Assembly: GCA_947464515.1 (NCBI GenBank)
Contig: CANHXF010000101.1
Location: 1-6,666 of the forward strand
From: Flavobacteriales bacterium
Lineage (GTDB): Bacteria; Bacteroidota; Bacteroidia; NS11-12g; UBA955
Direction: 5' to 3'
Length of the DNA stretch: 6,666 nt
In this document: piece after piece, positions 1 through 6,022 of the stretch
How the letters are laid out: each line of letters opens with the position of its first letter
How positions within the stretch are numbered: position 1 is the stretch's first letter
Translations under genes and position numbers: made by a program
The notes under the pieces: model-generated
What the model saw: only the letters and a program-made list of their open reading frames with translations
Told to the model about the DNA's origin: nothing
Database searches by the model: none

Positions 1-530
1 CCTTTGATAAGGTAGATATTGGTGAGTATATCAAATTGCATATGACCCGCTGTATCTTGTGTTATCGTTGTGTTTATACTGCCAACCAATTGACAGATAA
101 GCGCGAGCATGGTGTACTTAAACGTGGCGATGCTGCGGAAATCGGAACTCTTATCGAAAAGAATTTAAAAAATGAATTCATTGGAAACGTGATCGATGTT
201 TGTCCTGTGGGCGCACTAACAGATAAAACGTTTAGATTCCGTTCTCGTGTTTGGTATACAAAACCTATGGATGCCCATAGAGACTGCAAATGTTGTTCTG
301 GAAAAGCGGTCGTTTGGATGATCGGCGATGAAGTGGCTCGTGTGACTGCTCGCAAAGATCAATACGGTGAAGTGAAAGAGTTTATTTGCAATGAGTGTCG
401 TTTCGAAAAGAAAGAAAAATCCGATTGGACAATTGAAGGGCCTCGACATATTGATCGTAATTCAGTGATTTCTGCCAACCATTACGAGGTAGAAGCACCG
501 GCGCATACACCATTATTAAACAAAGCATAA
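1..530 (+). CDS. nuoG: NADH-quinone oxidoreductase subunit G, short form (3' part; 5' end outside window)
   Basis: This is the C-terminal part of the iron-sulfur subunit that passes electrons through the peripheral arm of complex I. The frame is open from nt 3 and gives 175 residues before TAA at 528-530. The N4 [4Fe-4S] ligands are visible as CxxCxxC at nt 51-71, followed by the fourth Cys in CPVGAL (Cys at 201-203). The N1b and N5 ligands would lie upstream of the window. After N4 comes a remnant of the Fe4S4 domain that opens the molybdopterin-oxidoreductase part of long NuoG proteins. It carries cysteines at nt 285, 291, 294, 387 and 396. The protein then stops after a short tail, so the large molybdopterin-like domain of E. 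coli NuoG is absent. To my knowledge such short NuoG proteins are normal in Bacteroidota. It is co-directional with nuoH, with 7 nt between them. Confidence 0.93.
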   Translation, partial: FDKVDIGEYIKLHMTRCILCYRCVYTANQLTDKREHGVLKRGDAAEIGTLIEKNLKNEFIGNVIDVCPVGALTDKTFRFRSRVWYTKPMDAHRDCKCCSGKAVVWMIGDEVARVTARKDQYGEVKEFICNECRFEKKEKSDWTIEGPRHIDRNSVISANHYEVEAPAHTPLLNKA

Positions 531-537
531 GACGGAT

Positions 538-1569
538 ATGGATAGTGCATTATTTTTAGAAAAACTCATTCTCATTGTAGTTATCTTGATGATTACGTTG
601 GTGATGGCGTTATACTTCACATTCGGCGAACGCAAAATTGCCGCGTTCTTTCAGGATCGTTTGGGTCCAAACCGGGTAGGTCCATTTGGTATTTTTCAGC
701 CCTTTGCCGATGGTGGTAAATTGTTGTTTAAGGAAGAAATCATTCCTAAAAATGCCGAGAAATGGCTCTTTATTTTGGGTCCTGGCATCGCGATGATTGT
801 TGCTACCATTACCAGTGCAGTTATTCCATGGGGTACTTCATTGCCGATTTTCGGTAGAACAGTTCAATTACAAGTTGCCGATGTCAACATCGGTATTTTG
901 TATATCATGGGTATCGTGAGTATCGGAGTTTATGGTATCATGATCGGCGGATGGGCATCGAACAATAAATATTCATTGTACGGCGCGATTCGTGCGAGTG
1001 CGCAAATGATTAGTTATGAGCTCAGTATGGGCTTGGCCTTGATCGCAGTGGTGATGATGAGCGGAACTCTGAGTTTGAAAGAGATGGTTGAGCAGCAGCA
1101 AGGACTTAACTGGAATGTTTGGTATCAGCCATTGGGATTTTTACTATTCTTGACGTGTGCTTTGGCGGAATGCAACCGTGCACCCTTTGATTTGGCGGAA
1201 TGTGAAACTGAATTGATAGGGGGGTATCACGTAGAATACTCTTCTATGAAATTGGGTTTCTACCTATTTGCAGAATACATCAACATGTTTATCTCTAGCG
1301 CTGTAATGGCTTGTGTTTACTTTGGAGGATATAATTTCCCAGGTATGCATTTGATCACGGATCCTACCTGGTTGGGATTGGCGCAAGTTGCGGTGATGTT
1401 CGGTAAAATATTCTTCTTCGTATTCCTATTTATGTGGATTCGTTGGACATTGCCACGTTTCAGATACGATCAATTAATGCGATTGGGTTGGAAATCAATG
1501 ATTCCTTTGGCCTTGTTGAATATGTTGGCAACTGGCGCCGTGTCGTTATATAACACCTACGGATTCTAA
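538..1569 (+). CDS. nuoH: NADH-quinone oxidoreductase subunit H
   Basis: This is the membrane subunit of complex I (ND1 homologue) that forms much of the quinone-binding chamber at the junction of the peripheral and membrane arms. The 343 residues match the family's usual length, and about eight hydrophobic segments are visible. Conserved blocks occur in order: GERK at 30-33, QDRLGPNRVGP at 39-49, ADGGKLLFKEE at 57-67, GWASNNKYS at 138-146, RASAQMISYE at 152-161, AECNRAPFDLAECETEL at 210-226, and RYDQLMRLGWK at 309-319. The acidic residues around 211-225 belong to the loop that couples quinone chemistry to proton movement in this family. The ATG at 538 is the first Met, lies 7 nt after the nuoG stop, and has only a weak purine stretch (gacgga) before it. 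An intrinsic terminator follows 24 nt after the stop, so nuoI does not follow as it does in the usual nuo order. Confidence 0.98.
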   Translation: MDSALFLEKLILIVVILMITLVMALYFTFGERKIAAFFQDRLGPNRVGPFGIFQPFADGGKLLFKEEIIPKNAEKWLFILGPGIAMIVATITSAVIPWGTSLPIFGRTVQLQVADVNIGILYIMGIVSIGVYGIMIGGWASNNKYSLYGAIRASAQMISYELSMGLALIAVVMMSGTLSLKEMVEQQQGLNWNVWYQPLGFLLFLTCALAECNRAPFDLAECETELIGGYHVEYSSMKLGFYLFAEYINMFISSAVMACVYFGGYNFPGMHLITDPTWLGLAQVAVMFGKIFFFVFLFMWIRWTLPRFRYDQLMRLGWKSMIPLALLNMLATGAVSLYNTYGF

Positions 1570-1593
1570 GTTAATCCAAAAGAATTTATTACT

Positions 1594-1621
1594 GAGGAGG
1601 AAAGAAATTTCCTCCTTTTTT
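1594..1621 (+). terminator. Intrinsic terminator of the nuoG-nuoH transcript
   Basis: A perfect 8-bp stem pairs GGAGGAAA (1596-1603) with TTTCCTCC (1608-1615) across a GAAA loop (1604-1607), which fits the GNRA tetraloop class. One further A-T pair and a G-T wobble can extend the base. Six T residues follow (1616-1621). The T-run lies only on the plus-strand side, so the signal is oriented for nuoH. Read on the minus strand the hairpin has no U tract, so it should work poorly for murF. The last two T residues form part of the murF stop codon (1620-1622). Confidence 0.9.
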
Positions 1622-2939
1622 ATTTGGATTGAAAATGCTCAAGCACTCTTTCCATTTTGATTCCGCGACTTCCCTTAATAAAAGCATATTCCGTTTCGAT
1701 GGGATGCGTATCAAGCCAAGCGAGTAATGAATCTATCGTTTTAAAGCGATAAGGGTGGTTGGGGCAGGCATGGCAGAATTCATCGCCAACGATAAAAGTG
1801 TTTTGTTCAATACCCAATGATGTACATAAATCGAGCAACGCCTTATGTTCAGTTTCGCTGTGATCGCCAAGTTCAAGCATATCGCCTAAGAATAGTTGCT
1901 TATTGCCCTTCAACGTTGCAAAAGACTCTATGGCAAATGTCATTGAGCTAGGATTTGCATTGTAAGCGTCAAGGAAGATCTGAATTCCATTTATCGTGCG
2001 CCATTCGCTGCGGTTGTTGCTTGGGACGTATTGACATGCCAACGACATAGATTGATGCGCATCCAAGCCATAAAAAACGCCCAATGCAGAGCCGAAAAGT
2101 AAATTATAGGCATTGTATCGCCCACTCAAAGTAGAAGAGAAAGAACCCACATTAACTTGATTGTGATAGAAATCAAATGTCAGCAAAGGCATTTCATCGT
2201 GAATGTCTACGTAGAAATCAGCGTCTTTGTTTAATGTGCTGATAGTTAATTGTTTGTCCAATCGCTTCTTCATGGAGTTTAACCAAGAATCATCGATGTT
2301 GACGATAGCCAAGCCATGGCTCGACATCAAGCTGAGGTACACTTCACTTTCTTCTTTGGCAACTGTTTCGATATCTCCGAAACCTTCCAAATGTTCTTTT
2401 CCGATATTGGTGATGATGCCAGCGTCTGGGTAAATCAAATCGCAAAGCACTTTCATCTCACCAGGGTGATTGGTCCCAAGTTCAATGATGGCGTATTCGT
2501 GCGATGGGGTGATGCTCAATAATGTCAAGGGAACACCAATGTGATTGTTCCAATTCCCTGGGGTCGCCAAGGTGATGCCAGCGGCACTTAAAACTGTCTT
2601 GCTGACTTCTTTCGTCGTTGTTTTTCCATTGCTACCTCCAACAATTATTTTCTTGCACGACAATTGGGCAAAATGGTGTTTGGCCAATTGCTGCAATGCG
2701 ATGAGGCTATTTTCAACGTATAAAAAGCGGTTGTCGATTTTTAAAGCTTCACTATCCACGATTACTAGGCGAGCGCCTTGTTCGATGGCTTGCACTGCAA
2801 ACTGGTTTCCGTCAAATCGGTCGCCCTTTAGGCACAAAAACACATCCCCAGGTTTTAGAGCCCTAGAATCTGTGCACAACTGGTAATTTGATTCAATAAA
2901 AGTGGGGTATACGCTATCGATGAAGTCCGACCATTCCAT
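1620..2939 (-). CDS. murF: UDP-N-acetylmuramoyl-tripeptide--D-alanyl-D-alanine ligase
   Basis: MurF joins D-Ala-D-Ala to the UDP-MurNAc-tripeptide, using ATP, in the cytoplasm. This completes the pentapeptide of the peptidoglycan precursor. The 439 residues fit the family. The N-terminal substrate domain shows TDSR at 23-26 and GDVFLCLKGDRFDG at 31-44. The central ATPase domain shows the P-loop GGSNGKTTTKE at 101-111, TPGNWNNHIGVPLT at 126-139, ELGTNHPGEM at 153-162, TNIGKEHLEGFG at 177-188 and SGRYNAYNL at 272-280. The C-terminal ligase domain shows DAYNANPSSM at 324-333, LGDMLELGDHSETEH at 351-365 and KGSRGIKMERV at 422-432. DAYNANPSSM and LGDMLELG favour MurF over MurE, MurD or MurC. The gene stands outside any visible cell-division (dcw) cluster, convergent with nuoH and divergent from the FG-GAP gene. 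The ATG at 2939 directly follows a good promoter. Confidence 0.97.
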   Translation of the reverse strand: MEWSDFIDSVYPTFIESNYQLCTDSRALKPGDVFLCLKGDRFDGNQFAVQAIEQGARLVIVDSEALKIDNRFLYVENSLIALQQLAKHHFAQLSCKKIIVGGSNGKTTTKEVSKTVLSAAGITLATPGNWNNHIGVPLTLLSITPSHEYAIIELGTNHPGEMKVLCDLIYPDAGIITNIGKEHLEGFGDIETVAKEESEVYLSLMSSHGLAIVNIDDSWLNSMKKRLDKQLTISTLNKDADFYVDIHDEMPLLTFDFYHNQVNVGSFSSTLSGRYNAYNLLFGSALGVFYGLDAHQSMSLACQYVPSNNRSEWRTINGIQIFLDAYNANPSSMTFAIESFATLKGNKQLFLGDMLELGDHSETEHKALLDLCTSLGIEQNTFIVGDEFCHACPNHPYRFKTIDSLLAWLDTHPIETEYAFIKGSRGIKMERVLEHFQSK

Positions 2940-2943
2940 ATTT

Positions 2944-2976
2944 CAAACCTAATTCAATTCGATACGGGAATGCAAA
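2944..2976 (-). promoter_or_regulatory. Bacteroidota-type sigma promoter of murF
   Basis: On the minus strand TTTG (2976-2973) is followed after 21 nt by TAGGTTTG (2951-2944). This matches the Bacteroidota housekeeping consensus, TTTG or TTG near -33 and TAnnTTTG near -7. All six defined bases of the -7 element are present. The -7 element ends 4 nt before the murF ATG (2939-2937). The predicted start of transcription is therefore about one base before the start codon, or on it, which implies a leaderless or nearly leaderless mRNA. Confidence 0.6.
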
Positions 2977-3106
2977 CAATAAATCCCCAAAAAATCGGAT
3001 GGCCAATTTTTCAGAGCCACTGATTGATTTTTACATTTATTCAAAGAATACCATACCACAGATTGAATCTATAGTTTGTCTGTGTTATATTCACGAAACA
3101 ATCCCT

Positions 3107-3163
3107 ATGCGTAAATTATTACTAAGTATTATTCTACTATTTTCATTTACAGCTGTTCACGCG
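3107..3163 (+). other. Sec signal peptide of the FG-GAP protein
   Basis: The first 19 residues have a basic n-region (MRK), a hydrophobic core rich in Leu and Ile (LLLSIILLFSF) and a small-residue c-region ending VHA, with cleavage predicted before Gln20. This is a signal peptidase I type site. There is no lipobox Cys, so the protein should be released to the periplasm for T9SS export and not lipidated. Confidence 0.85.
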
Positions 3164-5386
3164 CAATTGAACTATCGCAGCAATTCAAATGGATTTAAGA
3201 TTTTTGATGGAGCCAAACAAATCGAAAGCCCTTTTTGGGGTGGGTTTAATTCTCCTCAATTCCAACACATGGATCTGAATGGAGATAAGTTGTTGGATAT
3301 CATCGTTTTTGATCGGTATGATTCTAAGGTTATGCCATATTTGAGACTTGAGAATGATGTGTTTCAATACGCGCCAGAATATGAAGCATCGCTTCCAAAA
3401 GGTCTGTATTACTACAAAACTGCTGATATCAATAGCGACGGGAAATGGGATATTTTCACCATGTCTGAAAGTAGCAATATGCTTATTTACATTAACCAAA
3501 CGACCTCCGGAACCAATAAGTTGAAGTTTAATGGGATCGGCCCTTGGTATTATAGAAATCAGTTTGATTCTACCTTTTTTAACTTGTACAACCCATTGAG
3601 TTTTTCAAAGTTTGATATGCCGGAAATTTCCGACATCGATGGGGATGGGGACTTGGACATTTTATCATACGATCAAGGCAATTATACCTACCGATTGTTC
3701 AAAGATGTCCGCGCTGAGAAAAAATGGCCAAAAGACACATTTGAGTTTCAAATTATGGATGTTTGTTTTGGGTATTTTAATGAGGGGTTCGATAATTCAA
3801 TTTTACTAGGTGAATGTCCTTACAAAGACAAACTCAAGCCACGACATACAGGCGGTGCAACTTGTTTGATGTACGATGCCGACGCCGACGGAGATAAGGA
3901 ATTGATGATTTCAAATATCGGTTTCCCAAGATTCACCTACTTGAAGAATGGTAAAGCCCAGGCCAAATCTTATTACGATACTATGGTTGCTTATGATACC
4001 ATTTTCCCCAGAAATACTGTCGCCGCAAACCAAATCATGTTTCCAGCGGGTTATTTGGTAGATATTAGTGGTGATGGCGTTCAGGATCTAGTGATTGCTC
4101 CAAACAACTTTACCGATGTCAAAGAAACCAACCAAATATGGTATTACAAAAATTTGGGTCTGAGCAATAAGCCCAATTTTCAGTATGAGAAATCTACCTT
4201 GTTTACCGATAAAACGTTGGATTTAGGTGCAAGGACAGCACCCGTATTTGTTGATGTAGATGCCGATGGTGACCAAGATTTGCTCGTTGCCAACAATGGT
4301 GATTATGAAATTACAAAAGGATTACGAGATCGAATTGCATTTTTTGAGAACACAGGCAATGCTAAAAATCCAGTTTATTCTATCAAGGACCGCGACTTTA
4401 TGAAATTCTCCGATTCGGCAGATTCTACATATCGTCATATCATTCCAAGTGTGGGCGATATAGATAGTGACGGTGACATGGATTTGATAATCGGATTGAT
4501 CAATGGTAGGATTGCTTTTTATGAAAATACAGCGGGAGTAAATAAGCCGGTGAAATGGGTTTATAAAACCAGTGATTTATTAAAAGTATCGCTAGAAATG
4601 GGAGAGACAAATGCGGCGCCATTTCTCTATGATTACAACGCCGATGGTAACATGGATTTGTTGGTTGGTTACTACAACGGTCGCGTTTCATTGTTTGAGG
4701 CTGCAAATAAGACCTATAATAACTTCACTCTAAAATCTAGAAATGCATGGGGTGCTCGTGGCAATGAATGGAGAGAAGATGTAACCCCTGGTGAATGGAA
4801 AGCCTTTGGTTATGCAGTTCCTCGAGTGACGGACCTAAATCGCGATGGTAAGCAGGAGTTTATTGTTGGTACTGCGTATGGTTATACTAGATTATATCAA
4901 ATTGATGGCCATCCGTATACAGATTCATTACTTGAAGATAGCAGCTGGTTCTTCCAATACACCGTTGCGGATTCTACGATGCCTAAAATGGGTTCGCGCG
5001 TTGTCCCAGCATTTGCCGAATTAACGGGTGATTCATTGCAAGAGATGGTATTTGGATTGGGTAGAGGTGGTTTGATGTGGGCAAATTCTTTGAATACGAA
5101 AAAAACCTCTTCAAACGTCAAGTCTATTGAATCAATTGCGGCAAACTTATATCCCAACCCAGGATCCAATATCGTTGTACTCAGTCGCTCCAAAGGCGCA
5201 GCATCATCGGATTGGAACATCGAATTGTATAATTTACAATCTCAATTGCAATACAAAACCCATCTAGGCTCTGGTGAGCAAGGCGTTGGAATTCCGATAC
5301 AAGATCTAAGTAATGGGGTGTATTTTGTGAAAATTACCAACTTGGAAGGACAGAATTCGTCGATCAAACTGATTGTTCAGCACTAA
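3107..5386 (+). CDS. Secreted FG-GAP/VCBS-repeat protein with T9SS type A sorting domain
   Basis: This is a 759-residue exported protein of the FG-GAP/VCBS beta-propeller class, of unknown specific role. Adhesion or a surface structural function would be a guess. The start at 3107 is chosen because it begins a textbook signal peptide: MRK, a hydrophobic core, then a VHA cleavage site before Gln20. The frame stays open back to an ATG at 2999, but those extra 36 residues would bury the signal peptide. About ten Asp-rich calcium-type loops (DxDxDGxxD and variants) begin at residues 56, 107, 176, 257, 319, 383, 451, 509, 576 and 638. Segments such as FFENTGNAKNPVY follow them, as is usual for these repeats. 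The block PRHTGGATCLMYDADADGD (245-263) resembles a family I associate with many Bacteroidota secretomes. A T9SS tail occupies 681-759. Three cysteines (220, 237, 253) lie close together and might form a disulfide. The 3' end overlaps the convergent ABC gene by 23 bp, with no terminator visible. Confidence 0.9.
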   Translation: MRKLLLSIILLFSFTAVHAQLNYRSNSNGFKIFDGAKQIESPFWGGFNSPQFQHMDLNGDKLLDIIVFDRYDSKVMPYLRLENDVFQYAPEYEASLPKGLYYYKTADINSDGKWDIFTMSESSNMLIYINQTTSGTNKLKFNGIGPWYYRNQFDSTFFNLYNPLSFSKFDMPEISDIDGDGDLDILSYDQGNYTYRLFKDVRAEKKWPKDTFEFQIMDVCFGYFNEGFDNSILLGECPYKDKLKPRHTGGATCLMYDADADGDKELMISNIGFPRFTYLKNGKAQAKSYYDTMVAYDTIFPRNTVAANQIMFPAGYLVDISGDGVQDLVIAPNNFTDVKETNQIWYYKNLGLSNKPNFQYEKSTLFTDKTLDLGARTAPVFVDVDADGDQDLLVANNGDYEITKGLRDRIAFFENTGNAKNPVYSIKDRDFMKFSDSADSTYRHIIPSVGDIDSDGDMDLIIGLINGRIAFYENTAGVNKPVKWVYKTSDLLKVSLEMGETNAAPFLYDYNADGNMDLLVGYYNGRVSLFEAANKTYNNFTLKSRNAWGARGNEWREDVTPGEWKAFGYAVPRVTDLNRDGKQEFIVGTAYGYTRLYQIDGHPYTDSLLEDSSWFFQYTVADSTMPKMGSRVVPAFAELTGDSLQEMVFGLGRGGLMWANSLNTKKTSSNVKSIESIAANLYPNPGSNIVVLSRSKGAASSDWNIELYNLQSQLQYKTHLGSGEQGVGIPIQDLSNGVYFVKITNLEGQNSSIKLIVQH
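3272..5044 (+). repeat. Ten degenerate FG-GAP/VCBS calcium-loop repeats (protein level)
   Basis: The loops start at nt 3272, 3425, 3632, 3875, 4061, 4253, 4457, 4631, 4832 and 5018. Representative cores are DIDGDGDLD, DADADGDKE, DVDADGDQD, DIDSDGDMD and DYNADGNMD. Intervals between starts are 51, 69, 81, 62, 64, 68, 58, 67 and 62 residues, typical of one beta-propeller blade each. The last loop (ELTGDSLQE) has lost its first Asp and the Asp-Gly pair, so calcium binding there is doubtful. The repeats are diverged at DNA level and do not form a nucleotide tandem array. Confidence 0.85.
5147..5386 (+). other. T9SS type A C-terminal sorting domain
   Basis: Residues 681-759 begin with LYPNPGSN, the usual opening of the type A domain. 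They continue through IELYNLQSQLQY (where many members have a Gly in the turn) and SNGVYFVKI, and end in IKLIVQH. This arrangement directs outer-membrane passage through the type IX system in Bacteroidota. It supports surface attachment or release, and the presence of a T9SS elsewhere in the genome. Confidence 0.88.
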
Positions 5387-6020
5387 TTTGGCTCACATCC
5401 AAAATCTGATCACAGTACTTTTTATATTCGTCCTCGCGATTTGATGCCACAATGAGTGCTCGGTCTCCCAAGTAGGTATTCAATAAGTTATCGTACAACT
5501 GATTCCCGCTGACATCTAAGTTGGTTAGTGGTTCATCCAGAATCACCAACGATTCAGTTCCCATCAATGCCATACATAACTTTACACGTTGTTTCATGCC
5601 ACTGGAAAAAGTGAGTAGGGCCTTGGATTTTGTATTATTGGAGAACCCACAAATTGCAATCAACTTATCTAATGTAACTCCATCGGCAAAACCCTTCACA
5701 CTAAGGTGAAATTCAAACCATTCCTCTAAGGTGAATTCCTCTGGTAATTCAAGGGCCGGAGAGGCTAAGGCGATGTGCTTATACCATGAATCGGAAGAGA
5801 TCTGCTTGCCATGAATATCTATCCAATCGATACTTCCTTCCGTTGGGTTGGTCTGACCTGAAACCATCAAGGTGAGGGTAGATTTCCCACTGCCGTTTCC
5901 ACCTAAAATAGCCAAACGTAACGGCGCGACATTACTTCCTAAATCTAATTCAAGATTCAAATGTCTAAACAACCATGTTCGATGGTAGTTTTTGCCACAA
6001 TCTTGAAAAACTATTTTCAT
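5364..6020 (-). CDS. ABC-type ATP-binding protein (partner and substrate unknown)
   Basis: This is a single nucleotide-binding domain of 218 residues. It has Walker A GGNGSGKST at 40-48, a signature-like FSSGMKQR at 138-145 (LSGGxxQR in most families), Walker B LVILDEP at 158-164 and the D-loop NLD at 167-169. The Q-loop region (82-91, IALASPALEL) has no Gln. The switch region (190-196, IVASNRE) has Asn or Ser where most ABC ATPases have His. There is no membrane segment, so a partner permease would be encoded elsewhere, or the protein has another role. Its ATG lies 2 nt after the lpxA stop (TAA-CG-ATG), so the two are almost surely co-transcribed and possibly translationally coupled. A link to envelope or lipid export is suggested only by that neighbour. 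The TGA lies inside the convergent FG-GAP gene. Confidence 0.85.
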   Translation of the reverse strand: MKIVFQDCGKNYHRTWLFRHLNLELDLGSNVAPLRLAILGGNGSGKSTLTLMVSGQTNPTEGSIDWIDIHGKQISSDSWYKHIALASPALELPEEFTLEEWFEFHLSVKGFADGVTLDKLIAICGFSNNTKSKALLTFSSGMKQRVKLCMALMGTESLVILDEPLTNLDVSGNQLYDNLLNTYLGDRALIVASNREDEYKKYCDQILDVSQISAEQSV

Positions 6021-6022
6021 CG

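Noticed and set aside
36..38. TTG at 36 as the start of a separate small ferredoxin-like gene
   Set aside because: The open frame continues to the window edge, and the sequence just before and after matches the N4 region of NuoG, so it is the inside of a longer gene.
2227..2886. Several plus-strand open frames of 68-113 codons inside murF
   Set aside because: They lie fully antisense to a well-supported murF, and their translations show no domain or conserved motif.
3060..3070. Small palindrome AGATT-G-AATCT in the divergent intergenic region
   Set aside because: Half-sites of 5 bp are expected by chance in AT-rich DNA, and there is no second copy or known regulator match to support an operator.
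3063..3093. Possible promoter for the FG-GAP gene: TTG (3063-3065), 20 nt, then TATATTCA (3086-3093)
   Set aside because: Only four of six defined bases of the TAnnTTTG element match. TATAGTTTG (3070-3078) has the wrong internal spacing, and TACATTTA (3032-3039) lacks a -33 partner. A promoter must exist in 2940-3106, but I cannot place it.
4500..5220. Minus-strand open frames of 68 and 107 codons inside the FG-GAP gene
   Set aside because: They are antisense shadows of a long conserved coding region, with no recognisable product.
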